Assembly: GCA_036583965.1 (NCBI GenBank)
Contig: JAZBQD010000017.1
Location: 25,578,385 to 25,642,384, forward strand
Reading direction: 5' to 3'
DNA length: 64,000 bases
Origin: Prunella strophiata
Lineage: Eukaryota; Chordata; Aves; Passeriformes; Prunellidae
The notes under the pieces were generated by a model. That model was given only the letters and a program-made list of their open reading frames with translations, had not been told where the DNA came from and ran no database searches. The position numbers and the translations under genes are program-made. Shown one piece after another: positions 1 to 13,823 of this stretch (position 1 is the stretch's first letter; each line of letters begins with the position of its first letter).

Positions 1-172
1 TCTGAAACACGGCATTTGTAGGATACAGAAATGCTCCTAACACCTCAGGAGAAGATTTCAGCTTTTGCATTTCAGGCATTATTCTCTTTTGTTTTGCTGC
101 TAAGCTGCTCTGAATTCTATATATTCACTCTCTAGCCTTAAAACCATGCCAGACCATGCGTGGGTGACTTAC

Positions 173-247
173 CTTGTATGATCTGTCGCAAGGGACTAAT
201 CTCAGTGAATGCCTGTCCCCTTCCTCCAGATTTGTGTTAACCAGCAG
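173..247 (-). other. candidate internal exon, 25 codons, unknown gene
   Basis: On the minus strand a good 3' splice site (pyrimidine-rich, ending TACTTCCAG) precedes base 247, and a perfect consensus donor (ACAAG|GTAAGT) follows base 173. The 75 bases between are open in phase 0 throughout, starting LLVNTNLEEGDRHSL and ending DRSYK, a composition that looks like ordinary protein. I do not recognise the protein, and no neighbouring exon joins to it obviously. Pseudo-exons with sites this good are common in vertebrate introns, so this is a candidate only. It could also be an exon of a non-coding RNA. Confidence 0.25.
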
Positions 248-3200
248 CTGGAAGTATAAACAAGAAATTCTTGAGTCAGCTACTGATCTTAAGCTCAGTC
301 CCATCTGGTACTCCAGAGGCAAAACAGGTGTGCTGCTGCTTAAAGATCTCCATGAAAACCATATGTCACTTCACACAGAATGTGTTGTCATTATGGGGAA
401 TACTTACCTTGTATATTTGGAGAGAAAGGTAATTGCTATGCAAAGACCACATATGTTTTAAGACTCATTGACCAAATTATCATTTCCTATTTCCTATTTC
501 CCATCTTCAGGCAGAGAAAACTGAGAATCCTGTATCCTGACACAACAATATGTAAATCTATTTACTTGCAGGCTTCAGAGTGCTGTGAGCTACAAACATA
601 AAAGTCACTAGGCAACAGTTAACACAGATAAATTGTTTTCCTTTATTGCAGAGAAGGGTAGGTACATATCTCCTGCTAACAGACATGGACTTCTAGCTAA
701 TAGTTTCTTTGAAACAATCACACAGTCCTAAAATAAATAAATAAGAAAGTGAACAAACAGAAAAACAATAGGCAAAAGAGGACATAATTTTTAAGTGTAA
801 TTATTTATGGCTTTGAATATGCTTCTTATGGGGGTGAAACTCAAGGGGATTAAGAATGAGCCATAATAGGAAAGATAAACATGAGAACAATATAAATTCT
901 CTTAAGGGAATTCATAGCATTAAAATAATAAAAAAAAAGTAGAAATACTTGAAGTGTTGGGAGCGTCTACAGGCAAATATAGACCAGTATCCAATTGTTC
1001 TAAGCAGCATACAGACATGTGGTAAATGTCAGCCTTTGTACCAAGGAATTTGAAATAAGAATAGTATAGGTAGAGCACAAATCCTTGGTGTATTCAGATT
1101 GCTATGGGTTCTCTGTCAGAGTAGGGGCTAAAACAAGATTCTCAATCCTCCATTGCTTTGGCTGGAAGAGGTTTCAAAGCTGTTGCACTTCTAGCATTTT
1201 TCACACAAATTTTTAATTCCTCAGTCACTACTTTTAAGGACGCTTCTCAACCCAGACATTTACTTTGTGCATTCACTAACAAAATAATGCATAAGGTGTC
1301 AGTGAAGTGGGATACAACAATCACATTAAAAAAACCCTCTGAAAATCCTAAGGAGAGAAATGAGCACATCTGACACAAAATCAGATGTTACACTAAAGGT
1401 GTGAGGAGTTAGTGAGAGATTTCAACATGACTGCCTTTCATTCTGCTCACTGAATTCTTACCTACTGCCATCATCACTGGTCTAAAGCTCTGTGTAAAGT
1501 CCAGCATTTCAGCAACAAACACCAACAGACCTTGTCACAGAAAAGCCAGAGTGAAATGTCTGCATTTTCCAAACTTAAGCCTTCTCAGAAGAATCTTAAA
1601 CATCAAGATACCCAACTTATTAATTAAAGATCACAAAGAGAAGACAGCTCAAGAACACTGTAGTCTACACACACTGAAGTTAACCAGAGCCATGAAGAGT
1701 TGGAAGACTGCTCCTCTTCTCAGGTCATTGCAGGACAGGGTAGCAGCCCTACCTGACAGCCTAGCCATACCTTGGCAAATGGGTCACTCTCTATTAGGAA
1801 AAGTTAGGGCAGGCATTTTTTCTCTCCCAAGGAGGATTTTCTCTTGCACTATGAGAGAGCCTGAAGGCCCTCACTCCTAAACAAGAACAAATCTGGGATT
1901 AGACACAGTTGTGAGATTCTGACATTAGTTCCAGAAGAGACTGTAATGGCATTCTTAACAAAACAGAATTGATATCAACAGCTGGAGGCAGCAGCAAAGA
2001 GGGAATAGCAAGAGGAGTGCATGAAACTTTACATGAAGGGGTGACTACCTTTTAAGATCATGTATGACTAAGCAGCTCTGGTGATCTGATTTCCAAGATC
2101 ACTTTTCAAGATGAGAGAAAGAAGAAAAAAAAATGCTCTGGAAATCTAGAACTGTTAGACAAAATGGAGATTCAGAGATTTCCCTTTTCCTCTCCACAAG
2201 AAGTCTAGTAATGCTGGGGAAAAAAAAAAAAAAAAAGGTGCCTAGGAAAAATGTGTCTTTGTATTCTTAAACTTCCCCATGTACTCATGCAGAGTGAGGG
2301 AGAAACAACATTTTAGTTGATCTAACCTTTAATTACGCATGATAAGTTCCTGAAAGCTCAGCTTTGGTATTGATTCTTGTTGTGGGTAATTTCATTGTAT
2401 CTACAATCTCCAATGTTAACAACTACTAAAGTGAAACTAGGAATGGTGCTGTGATCTAGACATTTTCAGAATATTTCAACAGCAAGCAGAGTTAAAAGAA
2501 GTGAGTAGAAAAACAATCAGATTAGAAACAGTAGAGTGACACGAGAACAATTTATTGTGGAAAAAGAAGACTGGCACAAGTTTTTCTGAGCTTTTTAGGT
2601 TGGGTGGTTTGTTTGGGTTTTTTCCTTTATTTTGTTTTTTCATTTTCATTCCAGTTTATTATTTGTTCAGCTCAGTTTGCTTCTGGTTCACTTAGTTTTG
2701 ACATATGACTAATCAAAATTGCCAAGGGCACATAGATGATGGATGACACAATGATGGCAGACTTATTTTCATTCCAGTTCTAAATTCTTCTAAATAGAAC
2801 ATTTTTCTTTCAACATTCAATATACTGCATGTATAAAAGTGGAGAAATTCACCTGATCTGATTGTGCGGGAAGAAAAAGGAAGAGAAATCTGGACTGCAT
2901 TTTTGTAGCAATATAAACTTTATTTAGATTCTTCACCTCTAGGAGTTATCATCCATTACAAAAGTACAAAGAGATATGGGTAAGTGCTTGTGCCTTCTGA
3001 TGTGTTGCATGGCAATCTTAATGAGCTTCTTTCTCTGTTCTGTTCAGGAAGCAAAGAAAACCACAGCAGAAACATCACAGGCTTGAAATTGCTGTTGCAG
3101 TGGTGAGCAGAGTGCTGGAAATAAGTGGCAGCAGGAGAGCAGGCTAAGCAGCTCAGCAGGGCCGGCATTTTTAGTGAACATAGAGGAAAGGCTGAAGAAA

Positions 3201-6200
3201 CAGGAGCCTGTTAGTCATACCACATGGCTGCTAAAGGAACTTTGGTGGTTCCCTTGAGTGTGTGTGTGTGCTGCTTTTACCTTTGGCCAGTGGCACAACT
3301 GCTCCAAAAGGAAAAGAAGGAAAATCTTGCCAAATGCGCCAGAGGTAATTAACTAGGCCAATGGCATACTTTCTTTCATGTCAGACCTCCCCTTACAAGG
3401 TCATGGGGAAGATAGAGTTTTAATTTTTGTTCCTTGCCTTTTGCTAATAAATGCTTCCTGCCTTACCACCAGTAACAATAGAGACACTAATTTTGGAGGT
3501 TAAATTCACAACTCCTCCCCCCACCAAACACATCCAGAGACTTTAACAAAATGATAACTTGCTGGAAATTTCTTGCCAATGAAAATGTAAAAGGTAAATT
3601 TCAGATTTTTGTGGTGATCCACAACACTTAGGACTGTGATATTAGAACTGTGCACAAACTTTTTTTCTTAAAGAAAGGCCTGATAAAACTAAATATGTTT
3701 ACTGTAATACGTGGTTTTCACTCCAGTGTTTAAGGCAAATTTTTGAAATTCCACAAAGTTCTCTGAGGTGAAACAAATTTGAGACATGACTCTTCTGTCA
3801 CTCCTGAAAAAAAGGACAAAATCGTGATACCTGTAGACCTTGAAGCATTTATAGGAGATTTTAAAACCTGATAATCTATTGCCTGACCTATAGTTAGACG
3901 TAACTACGAAAAACACACTAACCTAATTAGACCACACACTAGACCACACGAATTAGACCTGCAAGTCTTGCAGTCATAAGAAATGACAAAACCTCTTCAA
4001 ACACATTTTGAAGTTCTCATAAATCAATGGACCTCAAACATCCTACAGACTTGGCAGACTTCTGCAATTACTGCTTTATTGTCCTATCTTTACACTTTTT
4101 CTTTTATACCTTCCTTCCCAGGAAGGCTTACTCCCCAGCCTTCTACTGCTATTTCTTTTCTTCTTTACTTACTCATTCTGTGATCTTTTTTTTTTCTCCT
4201 CATCTTTCATGCTACCATCAGTGTAAACCAGACTGGTAATCAGTATTGGTTTGAGCCAATTACCATTCCCCATTGATAAATTTGGCATAAATCACTGGCA
4301 ATGTTACTTATTCTTTAAAGAAGTGCAAGAGAAGATATTGTTTACATTGAATTTGGACTTCAACTCCCTAGTTTTTTTTGTTGAGCTTAGCTTGGAGAGA
4401 TGTTAGGGAAAGGCAAAATAATTAATTTGGACTTTACATCAATCTTCAGGAACATATGATTTTTTTTTTTTTTTTTAATTGCTAGTCAGAATGTCTTTTG
4501 TTGTGGGAGAATTAGAAAAACTTGCCTTCATTAGAAATTTCTAGAGTGAAGTAATCTGCCTTATTTTTTAACATATAATTATTAATATTTGGCAAAGATG
4601 CAAATGACCACTTAGAAATTGATGCTTCTGTAGGGAAAAATCAACTTGGTGTGCATCCAAGGTCTTCAATATTTAGAGAAAATAAGGCCCTGAACAGAAG
4701 CAGGCATGAAGTTGAAGAAATAAATTGCAGGAATGTTTGATTTTTACCTAGTTAATCACACAGAGCACTTAGGACTTTTACTCTTCAAGGTAACCTTTCA
4801 AAAGACCCATTTCTAGTCATTTCATTTTGGTTTGGAGGTTTTTTTCCATGAGTTTTCTTGTTTGTTTGCTTGTGTTCCTCAGAATACATACAAAACTAGG
4901 TAACAGAAAAAGATTTAAATGGTACTAGTGAGATTCAGACCTCCAAATTAAAAAAACAAAAACAAGGCAACAGCTCAAGTTTTCTAATTATCCTAATTTC
5001 TCTGTTTCCCTCATAATTGATAAATCAGAGAGTAGGATAATGCTGCAATTTCCAGACACATGCAGCTGAAAAATTTAATTGCTGAGTGGGAATAAGAAAT
5101 TGTTTCAAGAGAGGCTGGCACTTCTAGAGTGTCTTTTCATTCAGTCCTCGTCGCTTCACAGCAGCGGTTCTATTCTTCTAGGCTTCAAACTGAAAAACCA
5201 CAGCCTTTGGGGAAATCTTTCATACATTGTTTCTAAAGCAGCCCAAGCAATCAGTTCCTGTAGTGCTGCACAGTGCTGTCTCAAGTAACCCCTTGTAGAT
5301 ATTTCAGGATAACAGAAAACTAAAAGGCAGAGATGGAAGGTAGCCTGGTAAACTGGTCTGATCTCAGTACATCAATTCTAAGTGAGGCTAAATTTAAAAT
5401 ATGCAATGCAGCATAGTTAAATATATAGAAACTAGTTCAGAAGGCATGTTAAACACCATAAAGACACTAGTTCATATCCACAAAAAGGTCAAATTTCTTA
5501 CTGTGCACTATAAACATGCATTGAATTCCATGGAAGAAATATTGATCTTTGAAAACATTTTCATGTATAACCTTGACAACATGATTTCTTGCACATTTCT
5601 CTGGGAAGTGTTTGCTTTTTTCATGTAGCTCCTCATGGAAGATCCTTTGTCCAGCTTTCCTGTGACACCTAGACTAGATCTTTCCCACAGTCTCCTAAGG
5701 CCATTTCTTTCCTGAGCAGAAAGGAAAAGTATCCTTCAAAGATGAGTTTTACTTTAGCCCTGTATGTGTTTGAACATTTTAATAGCTACGTCTGATAGAT
5801 GTCAAAGGCCAAGTTATGAATTGATTTTGGTGCATTCTGTGTAGACTCATTATGACCACAAATGATGATTCTCAAAATAAAAACTGGGCCATGATGACTT
5901 GCTGTCATAATCTGCAGTCAAAACTGCTATTTATTATTTAGCATAGGTAGGTAAGGGTACAGTTTTCATGGTTTAAAATACATATTTGGTGTCTTATCTC
6001 AGTCAATTTCATTGCTCAAAAATATCCTGAACAACTTAATCTAGTTGTACTTTGAGCTGAGGATTGAACTTTGAACTCCAGAAATCCCTACTAATGTACA
6101 CTATTCTATTTTATGATATGCTGATTATATATCAATAAATCAGCCAACACTAACCCACAATGTCATGTTCTGTTATACTATTTTTCCACTAAGAGTGATC

Positions 6201-6479
6201 TGCTTTCTCCCTCTTTACCTTACACATTTATTTAATCAGACAATTTAAGTCTGTCTGTGGTAAAGTCTCTTGCTTGAATAAAGGTCAGCACTGAAATTTC
6301 AGACCAAGGTACTCAGGGTACCCGGATGCATCCATTCCTGGAAATCTTTAAAAACAGGCAGCCTGCCATCCCTCTTGGAAACCTCCTTCAAATTTCATTG
6401 TATTTAGAGTGAAATTTGATTTCCATATGTCCATTTGGGTCTTCCCAATTTTTATTTATCTCTTCTGTCTCTCTTCCTG
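248..6479. other. unique-looking AT-rich non-coding stretch
   Basis: I see no supportable gene. It holds only short chance frames, a run of A near 2220-2237, a T/G-rich tract around 2595-2650, a short (GT)n at 3256-3270 and a run of T at 4461-4476. A small perfect stem of 8 bp (ACATCTGA, 7-base loop) lies at 1366-1388. A second donor-like CAAG|GTAAGT on the minus strand lies near 404 but lacks a convincing acceptor. A segment near 6310-6400 faintly resembles a CR1 3' region on the plus strand, too weakly to call. Confidence 0.5.
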
Positions 6480-7600
6480 CCTGCAGGCACCTCTGTGAAG
6501 GTTTCATCGCCTTGATCCCTTCTCCAGAGGAACTGGATTACTGTCAGGTGCTCTGCTCCAAGTCGTGGCCCCATAGCATCTCCTCATAGGGTGAGTGCTC
6601 CAGTCCCACTGTCCAGTGACCATACCTGAGCTCCTATAAGTTGCAAGTACCACTGACATGCTGGGAGACAGTAAACTGAATTTGGTAACTGCATAGGGAC
6701 TAACAAATCCTGAGCAAAGGGGTATCATCATTTTCCCGAGTGTGTTGTTCATACAGCCCAAGAAAAAAATAGTCTTAGTTGTTTTCCAGAAACACTGCTG
6801 GCTGATATTTCCTTACTGCAGTGTTGCAGAGCTGCTCCCTGGCTGATGAGCCCCATATCTGTATCATACCAGGAGGCATGATTATTCCATCTCAAGTGCA
6901 GGATTTTGCATTAGTCCTTTGTGAAGTTTATGGACTTCCTGTTGGTCTGTTCATTGTTTTCTGTCAAGTTCCTCTGAATGACCATCTTGCCTTCCAGTGT
7001 GTGTTAACTGGTTCTCCAGGTTGAAGTGTAAATGAACTTGGTGAGTGTGTACTCTTTTGACTTATTCACAGTGTTTTAAACAGCATATATTTCAGGACAG
7101 ATCGTTGAGGAACATCACCTGTAACTACCCCCTGCATGAAACATGAACCAGTAACTACTGCAATGATCCAGCTAATTTTGTCTCTTTTTTGTCCACACAC
7201 CTACAGCATGACATCCCAAGAGATAGATTATAGCTACCTGTTCAGTTCCCAAATTCTGCCATTTTATCTCAAGGTCATGCATGATACACCCTCAGAAGCC
7301 CACACTGACTGTCTCATCAAATTCTGGTTCTTCATGTGCCCCAAGAGGACTTGCTCCATTTTGTGTCCAAGTGAAGCTGACTAGTCTGCACTTCCCAGCA
7401 TGGTCCTTTTGGACTTTTATGAATACGGATGTGACATTTCCCTTTCTGCAGTTGTTGCAGATTGCCTAGAATCTCCATGACCTTTCAAAGATAGCACAGT
7501 GCAGCCTTTCAAAGACATTCCCTGTGCACCCTTAGACATAGACCACCAGGTCCTATGAAACTTTATGGGTTGCGTTTCTTCAAGTGACTCTTAAGCAGGG
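6480..7600 (-). mobile_element. CR1 LINE remnant, ORF2 reverse-transcriptase to C-terminal part
   Basis: Read on the minus strand, this stretch follows the second open reading frame of avian CR1 retrotransposons, with many substitutions and small gaps. Recognisable anchors in plus-strand reading are 'CCATGACCTTTCAAAGAT' near 7470-7490, 'GCTGACTAGTCTGCA' near 7376-7390, 'TTCAGGACAGATCGTTGAGG' near 7091-7110, 'GCAGGATTTTGCA' near 6898-6910 and 'TGCAGAGCTGCTCCCTGGC' near 6825-6843. They occur in the order expected for a copy running right to left. The frame is broken many times, so no reverse transcriptase could be made. Both ends are approximate and no target duplication was found. The decay suggests an old insertion. 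The assignment comes from memory of CR1; a repeat-library search would settle the subfamily. Confidence 0.8.
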
Positions 7601-8250
7601 TCTTGTTCATTATTGGTTGTTATTTTTGAAACTTGCCTTTAGAAAAAAGGCTTGGGAGACCTTGCTGGTGAAAAGAAAATGGGAAAGGAGCTCTGTGCTG
7701 TCAGAGGGCAAGATGACATAAAATACCAAAGTGTCAGTCTGTAAGTAGTAAATAAGAGAGCAACCAACATTGATCTTTAAAGCATTGAGGAACACAAGCT
7801 AATGTATCATTGTGAGGCATCATTCTCTTATCGGTCGTAAAAGCTTACAATCATGTGTGAAATTTCTGCATGGGGAAAAGGCCCACTACTTTATCATCAG
7901 TAATGAAAGCATCACTTTCAGGGATCCTGTGGGTATTTGAAGCCTAGATGTTCCTCATTGCAGTAATAGAAGAATATTGGCTATTATTTCCAATTTGCAA
8001 ATTCATTTTGAAGTAATTTCACCTTGAATTCATAATTAAGGTGCATTTTGCTGGTGAATCCGGACAATAAAAGGAACACAACCTTTCAGACTAGTCTGGA
8101 AATTGAAGGCCTCCTTAAAAAATAAGGGAATAAAAGAACTTTTATTGGATCACAGCAGGAGCCACACAATCCCACTTCTGTCAGTAGCAGCCTAAGAAAA
8201 TAAATCATTCACATACAGGAAACACCCTTTGTGAAAGAAGGGAGATAATC

Positions 8251-8271
8251 GGGGGGGGGGGGGGGGGGGGG
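8251..8271 (+). repeat. poly-G run, 21 G
   Basis: An uninterrupted run of 21 G sits in otherwise AT-rich DNA. G runs this long are rare and can form quadruplexes. The exact length in the genome is uncertain because homopolymers are often miscounted. Confidence 0.9.
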
Positions 8272-9825
8272 TATGTTTTACAATGTGGGACCACAAATAA
8301 GACAGACTAAGAACTCCTGAGATTAGAAAAGAAATCTTATTGTTCTGTCATACTGATTAGCAATGCTTATGAAAATCAGCAAAGAGACCAGGGAAAGTGA
8401 TGATATTAACATAGGCATCTATCAAGTATATGAGGCTTAGATCTTTAAAGCTGCTTAAAGGACTTGGATATCACTACTCAGTAGCATATAGGTCTAACAA
8501 TTAGGATTGAGCAAATCTAGGGGGAAAAGAGCTGCTTAAACAGCTTCTAAGATTTTGGAAACATAGAAACAGAATACATGGTCTAATTCCAAAAACACCA
8601 AAATAGGAGCAACTTTTCTCTTGTTCATAATCTCATTAACTCAATGGGACTGCTGACATGAATACAATTACTTCATACAGAAATAAGCGTTTTCAGGTTT
8701 CCATGTATCATAGACAGTACCTCTCAGCACAAAAAAAAAAAAAAAAAAAAAGCACTTTAATAATGAAATCTCATTACTTGCAAGTATCTGTTTACTAATG
8801 TTTGCCAGCAAGCTTACTGGCAGAACAAATATGGTGTCAACAGAATATTGTTTAGCTGTGTTTAGGAAATGGTAAAGTACAGACATTATAAATTAAGAAA
8901 AAAAATGAAGCATTTTTTTTAAAGCTATGGGTCTAGCACTTCAGTCATGCAAGTGCACTTTACACTTGGGATGCAATTCAATTTGATGAAAGATCCTTTA
9001 CAATAAAAAGGTCTTCTGAATAAGAATACTCAGTGGGAAATAATGAACTATCAAGAGTTTCATTCTGGAGTCTTCCAAGCATAAATAAATAAAAAAAAAT
9101 TTAAAGCTCTTTCTTTCAAAGAAATATTATCTGGACACTCCAATAGTTAAGAATTTTTGGTCACCTGAGAAAACAAAATTTCTCCAGGTAAAATGACAAA
9201 ATATATTATCTAAATTCAGGCAGCAGTAAAAAGATATTTTGCATAATCCAAAGAGGAGAAAAAAATTATCTTGTCAGATATCCTGCTGTAGCTGACTTTA
9301 AGCAGTCAAAAAGCAAGATGATTCCATTTAAAACTGTGTTTTCTTGCAATTTATATTACAATTTAATCACTGGATTTTTTAAACTGCATATGTTTCTACC
9401 TACTTATCAACAGGATTTAATTCACATACAGGGGGCACAGAGCTTGAACTCTGTGAGCAACATATTTACATTTTTAGAAAGTATTTAAAATCACAAACCT
9501 GAGGAGTAACAGAGCACGATGCCTTATGGATGAGTGATTATGGTTCTCTAATAGCATGTCCTTCATGCTGTTATGAAGAACCAAAGTAAATGATTGTGTA
9601 CTAAAATTCTGGTGATCGTTGGGTACTTTTATTCCCTAAATTACGTACCCCAACCTGAGGTGACTTCCAGAAATAATAATAAATTATATAATAAATAATA
9701 ATAATAAAAATTACTTCCCAGTCTGTGTTTGTCCAACATGCTGGCAAAATTGGGCAAAATTTCACAGCATGACTACCTGTGCTTTTCATAGAGGTTAAAA
9801 TAAAACTTCAAGTATATATGTGTTT

Positions 9826-9862
9826 GAATATCATTCCTACAATCATCGTAGGAATGATATTC
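9826..9862. repeat. perfect hairpin, 15-bp arms, 7-base loop
   Basis: The left arm GAATATCATTCCTAC (9826-9840) is followed by the loop AATCATC and the exact reverse complement at 9848-9862. There are no mismatches. The function is unknown. It could be a chance palindrome, a transposon relic or an RNA hairpin. Confidence 0.85.
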
Positions 9863-10073
9863 CTCTGTCTCTTGCTTATTAACAACCACTTGAGATGAGA
9901 GGACAAACTCATTTTCACTACCAAACCAACTGTTTTGGGGTATATATACAAAATAGTATATGAAAGGAAGTGAAAACTGTGAAGTAATAAAAATAATTTG
10001 ATTAAAAGACTGGAAAACTTACTTATGAAACACAGCATTTTTCAGACATTCATTTCTTTCGTTGGAAAGAAGA

Positions 10074-10129
10074 TTTTTTGTTTTTTGGGTTTTTTTTGGT
10101 TTTTTTTTCCTTTTTTTTTTTTTTTTTAG
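10074..10129. repeat. T/G-rich low-complexity tract
   Basis: Runs of T interrupted by short G groups, ending in a long T run and TAG. Similar A/C- or T/G-rich tracts recur at 32026-32139, 46612-46710 and 62575-62662. Confidence 0.8.
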
Positions 10130-10794
10130 GTATTGACACTTATAGCAAATCCTCAGTCAGTGGCAGATGGTGGATCTGAAATGTCTCCTAGTTGATAGCA
10201 AGGAGGCAAGATATGCATAGATTGCATAATTTTTACATCTTTACCTTTTCTATCACCACCCTCACAATACTTTAGAAATTATCCTATATAATAATTTTTT
10301 AATAGAAGCAACTGTGAAGGAAATATTTTCACTGATGGTTCAACAGTTTTGTAGTGGAGAGTACCAGAACCAAAGATATGTTTCCATATTATTTTGGTGG
10401 CATTATTTAAAAAAGCTCCAAGGACATTTGCAGCAGAAATTATATTCGTACCAAAGAATTGAAACAATGAGCATTACTGATGCCTACAGGAATATAAATG
10501 GGTTTGCAGTAGGAAATGCTTTTCAGGATTGAATGGATGCTCAGCACCACAGTATGACAAACGTGTATAAAAAATCATGTCGCTAAAGATGGAAGACTCA
10601 CTATCAATCATACTAATTTTGCAGAATATGGAACAAAAGAGACCTCTTTTTTATGCTAAATGTGAATATTCTCTTTCATGTCTTTTCTACATGGAGGTTT
10701 GAAATCAAACACAACCGTGAAGCAGACAGGACCTATGTTCTCTTCAGTGTCTCTTGCTTTGCTTTAAAGTGAGTCTCAATGAATGTCTTTGTTT

Positions 10795-10910
10795 GTTTGG
10801 ATGATGGTCTTGGGTACATGGTGTTGTCCTATGCAGGGACAGGATTTGAATTTCTGTGATCCTTGTAGGTCTCTTCTACCTGAGGACACTCTAAGATTCT
10901 ATGATCCTTT
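10795..10910 (+). mobile_element. CR1 LINE 3' tail fragment
   Basis: The plus strand runs 'GATCCTTGTAGGTCTCTTC', 'TACCTGAGGACACTCTAAG' and then 'ATTCTATGATCC', the order of the CR1 3' untranslated end leading into its ATTCTATG octamer tail. The short length fits the usual 5'-truncated CR1 insertion. The left end is approximate. Confidence 0.7.
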
Positions 10911-13770
10911 GTCACCTTCAGCAATAATGACTGCTAATTTTCCCCTTTGACTAGTGTTGAGGGAGAAAATATCTATTACCTGTAGCAATTACATTTACAT
11001 AAGTATAGGAAATCCCACTAGTTAATCCCAATAATATTCTTCAGTTTATCTCTAACAGGCTTCTCAGTAATTCATCAGTCTACCTGGAAAAAAGTGCAAT
11101 CCCACTGAGAAGCCATGAAACAAAAAATTAATAAAATCCCAAAAGCAGTGATACGGCTGAAGGTATAATTGTTATTCACCAAATTCCACAAAGTTAGAAT
11201 GATGTAGCACTTACTGAAATATGGAATTACATTAAAGAGAAAATAATGGGTTTGTTTTTACAGTGAATAATGAACTTGAATATTTTTGGACTGGATTCTG
11301 TGAAGGGAGAAAACCTAATGTCAAAAACTTGGAAAAAGATTAGACAAATTTGTAGGATTGAAATGCAAATACCAAAAGGAATAGACAAGAATGTACTTTT
11401 AATAACTTTTACCCAAAAATATAAAAGATAGAGGTTATATAGCATAGAGAAGACTGAAGATGAAGTTGAAAAATCAATCATATGTTTTACTATGCAAAAG
11501 ATGAGAAAGATGCAGCCATGTAAGTTGTATAAATGATGTACTTTATGCTCAACTTTTTGAGGTATTTTACGTTCAAATACAAAAATGATGAAGCTCGCAA
11601 ACTCACCTACCTAAAAATTCTTATTCTTAAATAATGACATTCACACTCAGGGAATTTTATTTATATTTGATTAATTAGTGTTAATTTTATTTTTATTTTA
11701 AATTTCATCCCAAGTCTTTGACACAAAGACCATAGGTTTGTTAGTGATCTACCATCTTAAACCATGTTTTCCTTGTTTTTTTCAGACACATAATTTCATA
11801 TTGACAGGGTTTTCTGTTTTTTTCTATGTCACTGTAGTGTTGGGATTAAATTTCTGAAGAGTAGGAATAAGTGGAAAATGTATGAGTGAATAGTCCTTAG
11901 AAAAATAACATTTGTTCCAATTTATTTTGCTGGCCAATGAGAAATAAGCCTTAATGGTAAGACTGAATTTTTCTGGAAACCGTGCCAGTAATTATCAATT
12001 ACTTCAGGACAAACAAGAGTCAAAAGTTCTTTGCCAATTGCTTTCCCCTTTGCTGCACATGCACACTCCTACCTATTATCAATCAAAATCTCTGCCTTGA
12101 TACATGTGTTTATTCATATGTGAAAGAAAAAAATCTGTATTTTTCAGTGAAAGTGTTAATAATTCAACCTTGTACATATATTTAGTACTCTCCCTCAAAT
12201 ATTTTCATTCAAATTAAATCTCACTTTACAAAGATATACAAATTATCAATCAAATGAAAACATTCTCTCTGTTAAGTGCCTTGTAGTCATTTATATACTT
12301 CTATCCATTGCTGAAGAGATCTTCGTTCGTACATTCAGAAATAATTAGATCTTGCAAAAAAAAAACTTTAATAAAATTAGGTAGCAAAAAGCTAGCAGTA
12401 TATAATATCTGGAGAATGGTTTCTTCTCCTTGGTCGCAAGCCAGGTAATTTTGATTAGAATAATCCACACCATGGTCAGAAGCATGCATACGTGCTACAA
12501 GCTGCACTGTTGCATAAGATGTTCCATGATTCTGAAGTGCCTTATTTGCTCATTTTTTGAGCTTCTGTCTGCAATCAATTACTAAGCTAACAATGTCTAT
12601 TGAAGGTCTTGAAAGTTGCTGTAGACAACAAATTTGATAATGCAATAGTAGCAGGTCTTTGTATGAGTTCTCCCCTCCAATGCACACTCTCTGTCCTTTG
12701 AGTTCCACTGATGGGCAATGTAATTTGTCCTAGGATAAGAACACAAGGTGGGAATTTCATGAAGAGCCGTCCGAATGATCTCATACCACAGATGTGTGAG
12801 CCATGATTATTGGGATTGACTTTGTTACATCAGTCTGCAAAAGGATATAAAATGCTGAGGGAGACTGGGCAAACAGGGTAAAATATAAGCAGCTTCTAGA
12901 TGGATGCCCTGGCTAAGATCTGGTCACACAGAGAGATAAAATCCTAAAGTAGCTCCATAGGTCCTTTGTTGGTTTATAATTGTGCATTCTGCAAGGCCAA
13001 AGACTGTAAACCAGTACATATCTAGCAGAACAGGCCTAATATCATAACTTTAGTACTGCTTGTACTATATACTGCATTGGCAGTATTTAGATAATGTATT
13101 GGCAATAAATCTAATTGTAATGGGAGACCGGTTATCTTATCTTTGGACAAGTCCCACCTGGCATTCTTAGGATAAATCATGTTGCCCATCAGAGACAATT
13201 GCAAAGAAGAGAGTATGTGTATGTGGCTGAAGACCAAACTATTTTCATTGCTGTGACAAGCTGGAAGGCAAAAAGGCACTGGAGGCCCTCTGGCATCTAT
13301 TGCGACATTAATTGTCAAGAACTGTAAACCCAGTGAGCCAAAGTGGGTGCTTCTGGGGCGCTAGGACCTTGAAAAATAGCTTTGGTACTGTGATTGCTTC
13401 TTAAGCCATGGTTTGTGGTGTAAGAAACAAACCTAAGCATCGAATGAGATTAATTTTCCCTCAGAAAACCATTTGAAGATATAAAAAATATTTGTTTTGT
13501 TAGCAGTCGAATTTCTGCCACAAGCTATTTCTACTCTGTCCTATCTTACCCTAGAAATGGAAGTATTTAAATGTTAAGTAGATGATAGGCAAATGCATTT
13601 TCAAAAACAAGTTCTATCAAATATTTTTGAAAATAAACAAGGTTTATATTTTTGAAGTTCAGGTTTTTTGTTAAACCAAGAATCATTTGGAACAAATCTC
13701 CTTGAGCTGCTAAAAAGCACTAGAAATTTTTAAAACACACATTTTCCAAAATTAAACATAATTTTTTCAG

Positions 13771-13823
13771 ACTAGATTTACCAACACAGTGTAACAAAAT
13801 TTCAAAACCAACATCATTCATAG
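13771..13823 (+). other. weak exon-like segment on the plus strand
   Basis: An acceptor-like site (AATTTTTTCAG) precedes base 13771 and a strong donor (ATAG|GTAAGT) follows 13823. One frame of the 53 bases is open. With no protein similarity or partner exon, this is most likely a pseudo-exon or possibly part of a non-coding transcript. Confidence 0.12.

Larger units (their letters stand above)
7601..10794. other. unique-looking AT-rich stretch with simple repeats
   Basis: No gene seen. The stretch contains the G21 run (8251-8271), an A run near 8731-8751, an imperfect (AAT)n segment near 9675-9715, a perfect hairpin (9826-9862) and a T/G-rich tract (10074-10129). All frames are short and low in complexity. 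Confidence 0.5.

Noticed and set aside
6310..6400. Faint CR1-like 3' segment on the plus strand
   Set aside because: Only short scattered similarity and no octamer tail.
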